Source: a bacterium
Lineage (GTDB): Bacteria; Electryoneota; RPQS01
Assembly: GCA_036504735.1 (NCBI GenBank)
Contig: DASXUQ010000010.1
Span: forward strand, 1-64,000
DNA: 64,000 nucleotides
Direction of reading: 5' to 3'
Below, piece after piece: positions 37,542 through 46,234 of the stretch. The stretch's first letter is position 1. Each line of letters begins with the position of its first letter. A program made the translations under genes and the position numbers. The notes below the pieces were generated by a model, which made no database searches, was not told the origin of the DNA, and saw nothing but the letters and a program-made list of their open reading frames with translations.

Positions 37542-37763
37542 ATGATACCCAACCACTTAATGCAAAGCTTACGCAAGCTAAGAAGATCCGATCCCGAATT
37601 CGTGGCCCTTTTCAAGCCACAGGTGGCCCGAAAGGATCCAACCAACTACAACAGTGCCGCAATCCAGCTGAAACGCGATCTCTGCCTATTTGATGATCCC
37701 GTCGAACGTAAGGCCCCAACCGCAGCCCAGATCTTCTGGGATGATATTATGCGGATGTTTTGA
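37542..37763 (+). CDS. small basic protein of the mini-replicon
   Basis: A 73-residue protein, MIPNHLMQSLRKLRRSDPEF..., with AAAGGA about six bases before the ATG. It is basic at the start and ends with an acidic/aromatic tail (IFWDDIMRMF). No family is recognised. It is the last gene of the element and is followed at once by a terminator. Confidence 0.6.
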   Translation: MIPNHLMQSLRKLRRSDPEFVALFKPQVARKDPTNYNSAAIQLKRDLCLFDDPVERKAPTAAQIFWDDIMRMF

Positions 37764-37770
37764 AAACAGA

Positions 37771-37797
37771 AAGCCCAGGGGTGAGACTCCTGGGCTT
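37771..37797. terminator. bidirectional terminator between mini-replicon and Thoeris
   Basis: AAGCCCAGG and CCTGGGCTT form a perfect nine-base stem with a nine-base loop. It lies between convergent genes (stop at 37763 plus; stop at 37840 minus) and probably serves both. Confidence 0.75.
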
Positions 37798-37839
37798 CTG
37801 AGTGTCCACTTCTAATACCTCCCCAAACTCGTCACGCGA

Positions 37840-38385
37840 CTAATAGCCTCTTGCCGCCCTTTGCCGCAACCAATCCCCAGCCCCGGGACTGTAACTACTC
37901 CCCGCAGCAAACATGCTGATAACTCCAAGCTGGGAGATTTGAATCGACGGGTAGAGCAGGATGTATTCGCTTCCATGAGTCTTCCCGTATGCATCATCGA
38001 CGGGGACTACGAAGATATTTTCGCGTGCCTTGAAACCGTCCGCTATTCCGAGTTCCCACGGGACCCAACGTGATGCTAATCCGTTCTGAGTGGCTAACAG
38101 CATGAAGTATCCGCACTCGCGGATCTTTCCTTTGATTTTGTCCGCTGTTGCTGCCGTAGGCGGCGGGGTCATCTCGTGATCCTTCCAGTCGATGTACAAA
38201 TCAACGCCTTGCGAAGCAAGAAAGTTCTTAAGGCCCTCCGCCAGCTGATGGTCCTTGTGGCTATGCGAAAGTAATAGAGAGATCCTTGCCGAAGCTGCAA
38301 AGGACTTCTCGAACCTGCTTGCTGTAACCCGTATCGAAGGATCAGCAGCATAGGTTCGCAATTGATTCTCAGAAAGAAATGCCAT
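37840..38385 (-). CDS. thsB2: Thoeris TIR-domain protein, second ThsB
   Basis: A 181-residue TIR protein. Residues 34-120 form the TIR core: ISLLLSHSHKDHQLAEGLKN, LYIDWKDHEM, YFMLLATQNGLASRWVPWELGIADG. E111 in WVPWELG is the expected catalytic glutamate. In Thoeris, ThsB senses phage and makes an ADP-ribose-type cyclic signal from NAD that activates ThsA. It is the third gene of the operon, 36 bases after the first ThsB, and belongs to a different TIR subgroup, so it may recognise different phages. Confidence 0.85.
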   Translation of the reverse strand: MAFLSENQLRTYAADPSIRVTASRFEKSFAASARISLLLSHSHKDHQLAEGLKNFLASQGVDLYIDWKDHEMTPPPTAATADKIKGKIRECGYFMLLATQNGLASRWVPWELGIADGFKARENIFVVPVDDAYGKTHGSEYILLYPSIQISQLGVISMFAAGSSYSPGAGDWLRQRAARGY

Positions 38386-38421
38386 GTTTTACGGTCTACT
38401 TTGGCTGCTGAAGTTGAGGCA

Positions 38422-38919
38422 CTAGTTGTCATTACGAACAGTGATTGCGTTCTCAACCCAGCTTGCGAGATTGTCCTTGATATGGTCGTACACGTACGTA
38501 CTGGTTGAGTACGGCGGATCGTAAACAGGCACTAGGCTGTACAGGGATTTGCCGTCAACCGTTAAGCCCCAGAATGGACTCGATCCTTTGGTGCATTGAT
38601 CGCCACCCTGGTTCTTCAGATTATGGACATAGATTCCAAGCACACCTTTGCCGTCTCTCCATGCTTTCTCGATTTCGTACTTAACCCATGGTCGCCCAGA
38701 CGTGTTAGTGCCGATCAGGACAACTGCACACGAGCGACCTGACATCTGCTCGTCGATCCACTTCTTAATAGCGGCATCGCCCTTTTTTGTGACGGTTTCC
38801 CAATCATTGTCGGAAACCGGAGTGTTGCCTTCGACTACTCCAGCATTTCTGACTTGACTAGCACGCCAGCAATCTGGTTTGTAATGGAAGCTGAAAAATA
38901 CTCGTCTTGCCACGATCAA
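38422..38919 (-). CDS. thsB1: Thoeris TIR-domain protein, first ThsB (DUF1863 type)
   Basis: A 165-residue protein of the classical ThsB/DUF1863 type: RRVFFSFHYKPDCWRASQVR, KKWIDEQMSGRSCAVVLIG, SGRPWVKYEIEKAW. The glutamate in KYEIE (about residue 82) is the predicted NADase residue. It lies 38 bases downstream of thsA. The role is detection of infection and production of the signalling nucleotide read by the SLOG domain of ThsA. Confidence 0.9.
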   Translation of the reverse strand: MIVARRVFFSFHYKPDCWRASQVRNAGVVEGNTPVSDNDWETVTKKGDAAIKKWIDEQMSGRSCAVVLIGTNTSGRPWVKYEIEKAWRDGKGVLGIYVHNLKNQGGDQCTKGSSPFWGLTVDGKSLYSLVPVYDPPYSTSTYVYDHIKDNLASWVENAITVRNDN

Positions 38920-38957
38920 ATCTCCTGTCTCTTGTAACTACTGTCTATTGTGAGTCC

Positions 38958-40415
38958 TCAACGGCTTCGTGCTACTTTTACCTTCTCTGCAACGGAGAAG
39001 ACCGCTTTCAGCAATTCCTGATCTGACAACTTGGCATCACCCAGCGCCTGAAGTTCAGTACTGACGTTCGCGTTGCCGTAGAATCTGGCTTGGTCACCTC
39101 TTACTTCATCCCAAATCTTCCGCGCAGCCCAGCCCGTCGCTCCGATAGGAATTGGCACCGCTGTGAACGCCTGATTCTTAGCGATGTCAAATTCCTCGAT
39201 GACGCCATCAGCCATTATCACTTGGGCCTTGGAGTCTCGCTTGTTTCCCGCCAAAAAGATCGAAAAACCTGCTTGGGAAATCATAGACTGTCGCCATTCG
39301 GTGAAGACTTGTTTGCGCTTAGCCGGATCAATAGTAATCGGAAATGGCCGCAACATGAGTCGCTCTTTTAGATGTGAAGGAGAAGTGTAAGCTTTCTCAA
39401 GAGCGCCTGCGAGAATGTCGCTCCCGATGCCGAGGCCGTAACCAGAAATAATGTTGTAACCTTTATCAATGATCGCTGTGCCAAGCTTTCGCGCAAATAA
39501 TTCCAATCGAGCCTTGTCAAAATCTGCGACGCCTTCTTCTGCGCTGCCGGAGACAAAGATATTCTTGGCAAACGCGCTCTCGTTGATTTGCCGAAGGATC
39601 TCCGTGACCTCCGAATAGTCGTCAATAAGTACTGTTTGGATTCCAAATCTCTTAAGGTCATCGATCCGCAAGGCAAGTTTGGTTCTAGCGTAGTCGTACT
39701 TCGCAATTTCTTCTGCCGATGGCTGTGCTGGCAGTTGTGGGGCTCGCATGAGACAATAGTGCGGAGGAACATCCTTTTCAAGCAGCAAGCGCACACGACT
39801 CAGTATATATTCAATGTTGGGGTCATCGAAGCTGAATCCCAAAAACAGAAACGTCTGAGTGATCAAATCACTTCTCAGCCTAATTGAATATGCGCCGCGA
39901 GTTTGTTCATATCTTTCATAGTCATCCTTCGTGAGCACTGCTTCATTGGGAAGCAAAACGTCGCCATGCATCTTGTATATGGTTACGTCTGTGCCGGGCA
40001 GATAGGTCGCCAGACTTTTCGCCGTGATCTTGGCGTCAACCTGCTTTTCCTCGCGCTTGAAAGCCTCTTCAAGCAAGTGGTCATAGTTGGTTGTCCACAC
40101 TGTCCGCACAGGCAGTCGGGCAATCAGCGTGTGGTTATCGTTCGCCGCAGCGTTCTTCGTAAACTCGTGAAGCAGTTTTTCGTTAAGTTTGGCTCGACTT
40201 CGCTTTCGATTTTCGTGATACTGTGCCACAGCTACGAGGTCGTGCTCAATGTCAACGTCAAGACCCAAGTCGTCAGCAACCTCTCGCAGCAGGTCGCGCC
40301 AATTTACGTAGCCTACCGAGCACGACATACCTGCACCGATGAAGAGCGCTGCTGTACCGTCGGCGAGCCTTCGACTGTATTCGCGGAGGAATTCACGTTT
40401 AGGTGTGGGGGACAT
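38958..40415 (-). CDS. thsA: Thoeris effector ThsA, SIR2-SLOG NADase
   Basis: A 485-residue protein with a SIR2 domain (about residues 10-280) and a SLOG domain (about 290-480). SIR2 motifs are FIGAGMS (25-31), TTNYD with N110 and KMHGD with H150, the two catalytic positions known from Bacillus cereus ThsA. The SLOG part has NIFVSGSAEEG and IISGYGLGIGSDIL, a nucleotide-binding Rossmann-like loop. On binding the ThsB product, ThsA depletes NAD and stops phage growth. The SIR2-SLOG form defines type I Thoeris. It is the promoter-proximal gene of thsA-thsB1-thsB2. Confidence 0.94.
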   Translation of the reverse strand: MSPTPKREFLREYSRRLADGTAALFIGAGMSCSVGYVNWRDLLREVADDLGLDVDIEHDLVAVAQYHENRKRSRAKLNEKLLHEFTKNAAANDNHTLIARLPVRTVWTTNYDHLLEEAFKREEKQVDAKITAKSLATYLPGTDVTIYKMHGDVLLPNEAVLTKDDYERYEQTRGAYSIRLRSDLITQTFLFLGFSFDDPNIEYILSRVRLLLEKDVPPHYCLMRAPQLPAQPSAEEIAKYDYARTKLALRIDDLKRFGIQTVLIDDYSEVTEILRQINESAFAKNIFVSGSAEEGVADFDKARLELFARKLGTAIIDKGYNIISGYGLGIGSDILAGALEKAYTSPSHLKERLMLRPFPITIDPAKRKQVFTEWRQSMISQAGFSIFLAGNKRDSKAQVIMADGVIEEFDIAKNQAFTAVPIPIGATGWAARKIWDEVRGDQARFYGNANVSTELQALGDAKLSDQELLKAVFSVAEKVKVARSR

Positions 40416-40474
40416 GATATTGGTTTATCAGGTGTTTGAGGACACGAAAATCAACACAAGATTAGTACCAGAGT

Positions 40475-40503
40475 AATGTACAAGTAAGATTGTAAAATGT
40501 CAA
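40475..40503 (-). promoter_or_regulatory. thsA promoter
   Basis: On the minus strand TTGACA (40503-40498), a 17-base spacer and TACATT (40480-40475), about 60 bases before the thsA start codon. Confidence 0.6.
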
Positions 40504-40523
40504 GTTGGATGATGTGTGCGCAG

Positions 40524-40555
40524 GTTTACCAGATTGTCAGCCAAATCTGGTAAAC
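40524..40555. promoter_or_regulatory. inverted-repeat operator upstream of the thsA promoter
   Basis: GTTTACCAGATT (40524-40535) and AATCTGGTAAAC (40544-40555) form a perfect 12-base inverted repeat with an eight-base spacer; matching GCAG/CTGC bases extend it outward. It sits 20 bases upstream of the -35 box, a position typical for a regulator-binding site rather than a terminator. Confidence 0.6.
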
Positions 40556-40999
40556 TGCACCTGTAAGATGCTGTAATGTAATAGGTAAGGGATGCGGTAA
40601 TTCGATAGGTCATCGAAACGCGATTTCTGATAACGAGTTAGTTACCTCGCTCAATGAATGTCTCTCATACGTGCTTGTTCCACGCTCCATAATGGCCCCT
40701 TCCCTGCGATTGGCATCAAAAAAGCATTCTTCCCCCAAACGGCAGTCCTTCAACTAAACCCTGCCAGTATCCCCTACACAACTGATTCAAAGGGTCCTTT
40801 CGAAACCTAGGCAGGAAACGCCTTCGTAAATTTTTTTTGGGAATTTTGGAAGGTCACTGAATACAGGATCGTCTCAATACTGGGTGCTACCAGCCATGAA
40901 GCCTTGATATTCGCAACTCGCTGACATGCATTTGAAAATTTCTCAGTTCTGCCAGAATGACTCAAAGATGGCTGTCATTGTGGCATATACCTATAGAAG

Positions 41000-41019
41000 A
41001 AGCCCGCGTGAACGGGCTT
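41000..41019 (-). terminator. terminator of the UDG-like/membrane-protein operon
   Basis: AAGCCCG and CGGGCTT form a seven-base stem; T-runs lie on both sides. It is 38 bases after the stop of the UDG-like gene. Confidence 0.65.
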
Positions 41020-41056
41020 TTACATTCTTGTGGAGATACTGTCATGGGTTACTTCT

Positions 41057-41773
41057 TCACCGTAGCTTGGTCATCTCGATCAGATCGCAGATCTGTTTTG
41101 CCGTGGATTCGAACAGTGCCGGAGTGTAGGGATGCCCACCATGTACTTGATCGCCGGGATGACGGGTTGCAATTAGACGGCACGGCTTGCCATCAAGAGT
41201 TATCTTCGCGAGATCAATAACTATGGACTGGCCGTAGTCGGGTCTATTCCATTTCTTCGCGAAGGGCGCAGTCATACCAGCGTCAGATAGCACTTCGCTA
41301 ACTCTCTTCACTGGTTCCTTTCCGAAGATGATCACCCACCGAGGGTGAAAGAGTCGAAAGAGGTCAAGCAGGATCTTTCGACATTTCTGCTCGACTTGGT
41401 AAGGAAGTTGTTTCGCTGAGTCCTTATCCAGCCCTGGATAGCAATATGCGTTGGTTTCGAGTACCGACGCTCCCCCCGTCGAAATAGACAGGCTGCGGGT
41501 CAGCTCTTCAAAGCGGCCTCTGGAGGTTGATGATGCGCCGATCAGTTGCTTTAATTTCAAGTAGTCGTAGCACGATTTCGCGACCTCTTCGAGCGGAGTA
41601 ACTTCAGGAATCGGGTTCTTCGGACTAAAGCCTACGTAGAAAATCCCGATGTTATTGATGTCCCCTTCGCAGGTGAAAGGCCGAAAGAAGGTCCGGTCTG
41701 GTGCAACGGGACGGCACCAGCCAAGAAGAGTTTCGAACGAGATGGGCAGTTGAACTGAAGGCGTCACGGACAT
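41057..41773 (-). CDS. uracil-DNA glycosylase-fold protein (II)
   Basis: A 238-residue protein. NIGIFYVGFSPKNPIPEVTP resembles UDG motif 1, ASVLETNAYCYPGLD the second conserved strand, WVIIFGKEPVKRV the central strand and RLIATRHPGDQVHGG the C-terminal HPS-like motif. The fold assignment is supported by the order of all four blocks; catalytic residues are only partly recognisable. It lies 48 bases downstream of a multi-TM protein gene and is probably in the same operon. Confidence 0.6.
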   Translation of the reverse strand: MSVTPSVQLPISFETLLGWCRPVAPDRTFFRPFTCEGDINNIGIFYVGFSPKNPIPEVTPLEEVAKSCYDYLKLKQLIGASSTSRGRFEELTRSLSISTGGASVLETNAYCYPGLDKDSAKQLPYQVEQKCRKILLDLFRLFHPRWVIIFGKEPVKRVSEVLSDAGMTAPFAKKWNRPDYGQSIVIDLAKITLDGKPCRLIATRHPGDQVHGGHPYTPALFESTAKQICDLIEMTKLR

Positions 41774-41821
41774 TCGGCGAATCCTCTCGTAAGGTTCCAG
41801 ATGTAGGCACTTTCAGGAGCA

Positions 41822-43372
41822 TTAGGCGAAAAACGATACAACGAACACGATGATAGCCGCCGTTGATCCGATCAGGATCCCGATATGGTCCAGCACCTTC
41901 ATGTCATCGCGGCGCATTGCTCCTAGCAACCGAATGATGAAGTTGTGAACCCACTTAGGGATGAATCTAACAATAAGCGCAGGGAATGTTGCAACTATTG
42001 CAGCCATGGTAGAAAGTGTGGATCCGACGACGAGCCAAGCCATAAACCGTCCAGCAAGGGGGTCGAATATCAACGGTGACAAGTACCAGATTACTAAGCC
42101 GAAAGATGAGAGCCAGAGTAAAACTAACCCAGTTCCAACGTGCCCCAGTACCTCCGTGATCTTCTGCAGACGCTGACGATTGAGGCGAAGGATTGTCTTG
42201 GCAACGAAATAGATGACCGGACTGCTCTCTTTCAGCTTTGCCCCAGCTTCTGCTATTCGTGTAGGTGTAAGCGTTGTTGAACCAGTGCGCCCTTTGCGAA
42301 ACCCATGTGTGATTGCCTTGCTCTCGCCGTCTACGGCAGTATCTTCTACAGTCTGCAGAACGTCAGCGGAATCGTCTTTATGGGACTTAGCCACTTCGAT
42401 GATCATATGTAGCATAGACCCTAACGCAGCGAGAACGATCAGCGCGGCAAAGACGAAGAACACGAGCATTAACAATAGCGGCAAATAGAACGGAAATAGG
42501 TTCAGGCGGACCGTCTCAATAACACTTGCGAACCTGCCCGACGTCAGCGCCATGATGAAGAACGGGATCCACAAAAGTATTGGATATCCCATCAGCTTGC
42601 TAAACTTTCGAAGCGCTGCAGGTATGGGTTTCATGTCGATCACAGGGCGAGTGATTAGCCACGTAAGCGTACCGAATAGTAAGACATCGAACGCGCTGTT
42701 CAGCAAGCCGATCATGGGATCCCGCATGAACCAGAAGTAAACGCTCTTCGCGACAATCCAGATGACAGCCGCCAGAGTCACAACTCCCACTGACAGCGTA
42801 ATCGTGAGGAAGCCCGCGTTTCTCGCAGTCCTGGCGACTCCGATCAGGAAGAGGGTCGCGAGAAGGGAGTAAAGATCCAGCAGCGTTAGCTCAATCGTAG
42901 CACCGCCAATTTGCCAAATGCTTGGACTTATGCGGAGTGCATGGACGTATCCTTCGCTCCAGAACGTTGAAGGCACTTGGGCGAGGTTGACCTCACGGTA
43001 AATCGGCATCAAGTAGGCACCATCAATCGAAAAATAGCCCGTGGCTTGAGAAAGCGTTAACGCATGCAGCAGTACGAAACAGAGAACCAAGGTCGGCAAG
43101 GCGTAGCGCTTCGCGATGAGCATTATGAAAGATGCAAATAACCGCCGATACACTGTCTGAAGAACTTCAACCAGCCCTTTCGAGACCAATGAATCGTGCC
43201 CATGCGCTATGACCTGTCGAAGACTCGCGTCTCTGTCGGCATACACCAGCCCCAAGTACTTCAGTGTACCGACGACGAACCCGAACACTATGACGGCCAA
43301 TTCCAAATGTGGCAATAATTGGTTTATCATAACAACCGCTGAAGAGCAATCCGCCAAGGATAGTATGAACAC
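41822..43372 (-). CDS. multi-pass membrane protein of unknown function
   Basis: A 516-residue protein with about ten hydrophobic segments spread over its length and a basic linker (about residues 345-400, SHKDDSADVLQTVEDTAVDG, KGRTGSTTLTPTRIAEAG) between an N-terminal and C-terminal membrane part. The listed start is GTG; an ATG at 43330 is an alternative. No transporter family is recognised. Paired with a UDG-fold protein. Confidence 0.6.
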   Translation of the reverse strand: MFILSLADCSSAVVMINQLLPHLELAVIVFGFVVGTLKYLGLVYADRDASLRQVIAHGHDSLVSKGLVEVLQTVYRRLFASFIMLIAKRYALPTLVLCFVLLHALTLSQATGYFSIDGAYLMPIYREVNLAQVPSTFWSEGYVHALRISPSIWQIGGATIELTLLDLYSLLATLFLIGVARTARNAGFLTITLSVGVVTLAAVIWIVAKSVYFWFMRDPMIGLLNSAFDVLLFGTLTWLITRPVIDMKPIPAALRKFSKLMGYPILLWIPFFIMALTSGRFASVIETVRLNLFPFYLPLLLMLVFFVFAALIVLAALGSMLHMIIEVAKSHKDDSADVLQTVEDTAVDGESKAITHGFRKGRTGSTTLTPTRIAEAGAKLKESSPVIYFVAKTILRLNRQRLQKITEVLGHVGTGLVLLWLSSFGLVIWYLSPLIFDPLAGRFMAWLVVGSTLSTMAAIVATFPALIVRFIPKWVHNFIIRLLGAMRRDDMKVLDHIGILIGSTAAIIVFVVSFFA

Positions 43373-43512
43373 GCATTGAATCGCTTTGCATCTAATTTAT
43401 GCATTCAGAGCGATAGAGTCAACAAGAGAACCACTTAAGCCTCACAACTCATTGCCCATACGAAGTTTAGTCGGTTAGCACCAGCGAAGTCTTTGCTCGT
43501 TCGCAATTAGTT

Positions 43513-43546
43513 AAAAAGCTCGTCAGGGATTCCTGCGAGCTCTTTT
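43513..43546 (-). terminator. terminator after the 55-residue gene
   Basis: On the minus strand AGCTCGCAGG...CCTGACGAGCTTTTT forms a stem of about ten pairs with one bulge and a T-run, 48 bases past the stop of the 55-residue frame. Confidence 0.6.
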
Positions 43547-43594
43547 CTTGATCCCATGCGGCTTTCTGATCTAATTCCGCAGGTCGAGAATCCG

Positions 43595-43762
43595 TCATCC
43601 AACAATCGCAGGCGTCCGAGCCAGCATCATGCTGATTAGACGCAGCACAGCGATCAAACCATGTAGGTAAGCCCGCAATGCAGCCCACAGTGCTGGCAGT
43701 TCAAGAATTCGCTCACGCAGATATCCGATGAAGCTTTGAATTCCGGCAAGTATTTTCTTCAA
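43595..43762 (-). CDS. possible 55-residue hydrophobic protein with TTG start
   Basis: The frame reads MKKILAGIQSFIGYLRERIL, then a mostly hydrophobic stretch ending ARTPAIVG. GGAG lies seven bases before the TTG start and a terminator follows the stop. It is the most downstream frame after the SEC-C gene. It could form one amphipathic and one membrane helix, as many toxin or effector micro-proteins do. The call rests on the ribosome binding site and terminator only. Confidence 0.4.
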   Translation of the reverse strand: MKKILAGIQSFIGYLRERILELPALWAALRAYLHGLIAVLRLISMMLARTPAIVG

Positions 43763-43855
43763 TAGAAGTCTCCTGGTAAATGATAGGCGGGCCGACCTGT
43801 CATCTTATGCCAGAGAATCGGAGCCGTACCCTATTAAAACCAGGCAATCTCGCCG

Positions 43856-45364
43856 TCAGCCATTCTCCCGTTTCAGGCGAGCGAAATATGCTGCGGGATA
43901 ATTCTGATTTGCGTAAAGAGCCTCTTTGCGTCGTATCCGCCCTGCATTGATCGCCGCTGAACATCCCAGTGCCCCCAGCCACAAGATGTTACCGCTCACA
44001 ATAGTTTGTGTTATAGATGCCACAATCTCTCTGCCGAGCGTGGCGAGGCCACTGACCTGTATGCGTCGCCACTCCTCTTCTGCATGGCGCATGGTGTCCG
44101 TAAGCTCCTCAGCCAAAAGCTTTGCGTTGGCATTACTCATGACGTTGTCTGAGCGGCTCTGGTGCCAGAGCTTCCGCAAGAATTGTCTAACATCCCGCAA
44201 GCGTTCATCCTTACGAACCTGAAGCGCTGAATCGAGAGAGACATTATTCAAGAACTTGAACTCTGTGGCTTGAAAAGCCTTTGCCACAGGTTCCCAATCA
44301 TCTCCCGAAAGGTCATTATGCTTTCGGTCTAACTCAATCTCCTTCCACCGGATCGCAGAGTCAGTAACAAGATGTGAACCTGTAAGGGCACACATGACTT
44401 TTGCAACTTCGTGGTTGGTTCCTGTGGTTGTAATAATGAATTCACTCCAGGATTTCGGGCTTTCACCGTTGGGCTCAGGCAGAGCAGTGCAATAAGGGTG
44501 TGCATCTCGCAGCCTTCGGCACCCCTGCAAATACTCTTCAACTTTGGCTACGTCGAAATGAGGGTGCATCTCTTTGATCTGCCTACGTAGGCTGCTATCG
44601 GGCACTCTGAGAAACAGGAATTGCCGATACTGCTCGAAGACCTCGCTGTTCTTTGTTTCATCAAGCAATTGGGCTCGTAATGCCAACAATTCCGGTTCTG
44701 TCTGATAACGTTTCTCTTCGACGTCAATACTCTGGCAGAATAGCTGATAGTCAAAGTCGCTGGGTGTTCTGACGAACTTGATGATGTTCGCTGCAATCCA
44801 CGGCTGAAGCTTTATCCATAACCAGAGATTCATCAAGGTATTTGAGACATACTTCTCCGGATACTGGAGCGGATTGAGTTCTGGACTGACGCCCATTACA
44901 TAAGGGAAAGGGTCTACAAGCAAGATGCTCTCGTCATATAGGCTATGGCGCGTTATCCCCCTCAGAATGGCCTCCGGATTGTACGTTCCAACATATAGTC
45001 CAGATGCTCCACGCTTTTCCCGCTCCAAGCAATGCACGAGATCTTCCTTGTCGGGCCACAATTTCGAAATCATGTAATGTATCTGCTGTACAATCTTGGG
45101 CGTACAGGCTTTCTTGATCGCAGGCCAAGGAATTCCCTTATCAAACCGATCCAACTGAAACAGACTACCGACAAAGTCAAGGAATTTCAGATTCTTCCCG
45201 CGCACTGAGAGACTTCGGACGTAGACATCATCGCTCGCGACACCGGACAGAATCGAAGGCCAATCGATATTGCCTTCACAGCAGACATTGTATTTGTCCC
45301 CGCTGCCGCACGGACACAGTTCATTTCGGCCAACGTGTGGTTGCGCCAAGTTTACGCTCCTCAT
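43856..45364 (-). CDS. SEC-C motif protein of unknown function
   Basis: A 502-residue protein. The start at 45364 gives MRSVNLAQPHVGRNELCPCG; the SEC-C zinc motif (NELCPCGSGDKYNVCC) lies at residues 14-29. The remainder is largely helical with many aromatic and charged residues and a hydrophobic segment near the end (VSGNILWLGALGCSAAINAG). No enzymatic domain is recognised. SEC-C motifs occur as zinc-binding caps on unrelated proteins, including several in defence islands. Longer starts up to 45421 are possible. Confidence 0.68.
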   Translation of the reverse strand: MRSVNLAQPHVGRNELCPCGSGDKYNVCCEGNIDWPSILSGVASDDVYVRSLSVRGKNLKFLDFVGSLFQLDRFDKGIPWPAIKKACTPKIVQQIHYMISKLWPDKEDLVHCLEREKRGASGLYVGTYNPEAILRGITRHSLYDESILLVDPFPYVMGVSPELNPLQYPEKYVSNTLMNLWLWIKLQPWIAANIIKFVRTPSDFDYQLFCQSIDVEEKRYQTEPELLALRAQLLDETKNSEVFEQYRQFLFLRVPDSSLRRQIKEMHPHFDVAKVEEYLQGCRRLRDAHPYCTALPEPNGESPKSWSEFIITTTGTNHEVAKVMCALTGSHLVTDSAIRWKEIELDRKHNDLSGDDWEPVAKAFQATEFKFLNNVSLDSALQVRKDERLRDVRQFLRKLWHQSRSDNVMSNANAKLLAEELTDTMRHAEEEWRRIQVSGLATLGREIVASITQTIVSGNILWLGALGCSAAINAGRIRRKEALYANQNYPAAYFARLKRENG

Positions 45365-45430
45365 ATTACCGTCCACCACTTCACGAACCACAGCAGAGCC
45401 CCTGCGGCTCGCTGAATCCAAAATAGGCTC

Positions 45431-46230
45431 TCACACTGGCAGTTCAAGATGTCGCGCAATTGCCTTACCCCCAGGGCTGTTGATGAGGGATAGGCTTGCA
45501 CCTCGAACCGAACTCCCAGTGAATACGACTACGTTCTTCTTTCCGGCCAGCTTCTGCACACCCCACTCTTTGCATTTGCGAATCGCGATCAGTAGTGCTT
45601 CGCCGCGCAGGGCTTTCGGGACGACTACTTCGTGCACGTATTGAACCGCGAGCCTATTCGATTCCAGTTCATCGGCCAAGCTTCGCGGAAATTGCAATGA
45701 CGGGCCGTGATACGGCCAGTATTGAATGACCGCCAACCGCTTGGAGAGAATGCTAAGTGCCTCCCAATAACTGATGCCACGACTCCCCTCAATTCGATGT
45801 AGGATCTCCGTTGCTTTCCTTCCCAGAAACGGAATCCGCCATGAAACGCAAATGCCGGATTCAACCAGATGAACGGGTAAGCCCGGTCCAAACGCTGTTG
45901 CCGTAAGTTGCATTCCAATGCTGATTGCAAAGCTGCATCATGCTCTTCAGCGTAGTAATCCGCAGCACTCAGTCCGGGATTCATCATCAGAACGAAGATA
46001 TCCGCACGGCTGAGATCGCCCATGTAGGGCGTCGGTATCAAGCCCAAATGTGCCGTGTGATCACTTTCCTGCCCAAAGGCATCGCTGCGAATGTACTCGT
46101 CAAACGACGTGCAGGTGGTCACGCAGCGGTCATACTGAAGGTCTAGAAGCACGCTATCTTGCGGGAGGAGAAATGGCGCGCTGGTCAATGGGCATTGACG
46201 CCAAGCGTATACAAGCTGGTGAACAGGCAC
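45431..46230 (-). pseudogene. frameshifted UDG-fold protein (III)
   Basis: Two overlapping frames belong to one gene. The upstream frame (from 46230) has IPTPYMGDLSRADIFVLMMN then PGLSAADYYAEEHDAAL and FIWLNPAFAFHGGFRFW. The downstream frame (to 45431) continues with GRKATEILHRIEGSRGISYW, EALSILSKRLAVIQYWPYHG, and a C-terminal VVVFTGSSVRGASLSLINSP. The switch lies near 45820-45835 in a G/A-rich run and needs one base added or two removed. Motif 1 (LMMNPG) and the late PYHG/S segment suggest a UDG-like fold. Either the gene is broken or the assembly has an error. Confidence 0.6.
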
Positions 46231-46234
46231 GGCG

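Larger units (their letters stand above)
40416..40999. other. upstream region of Thoeris
   Basis: About 580 bases. It holds the thsA promoter and the inverted repeat described below; no gene is supported in the remainder, 40560-40999. Confidence 0.5.

Noticed and set aside
43467-43688. 73-residue minus-strand frame
   Set aside because: It overlaps the terminator at 43513-43546 and the better-supported 55-residue frame; no ribosome binding site.
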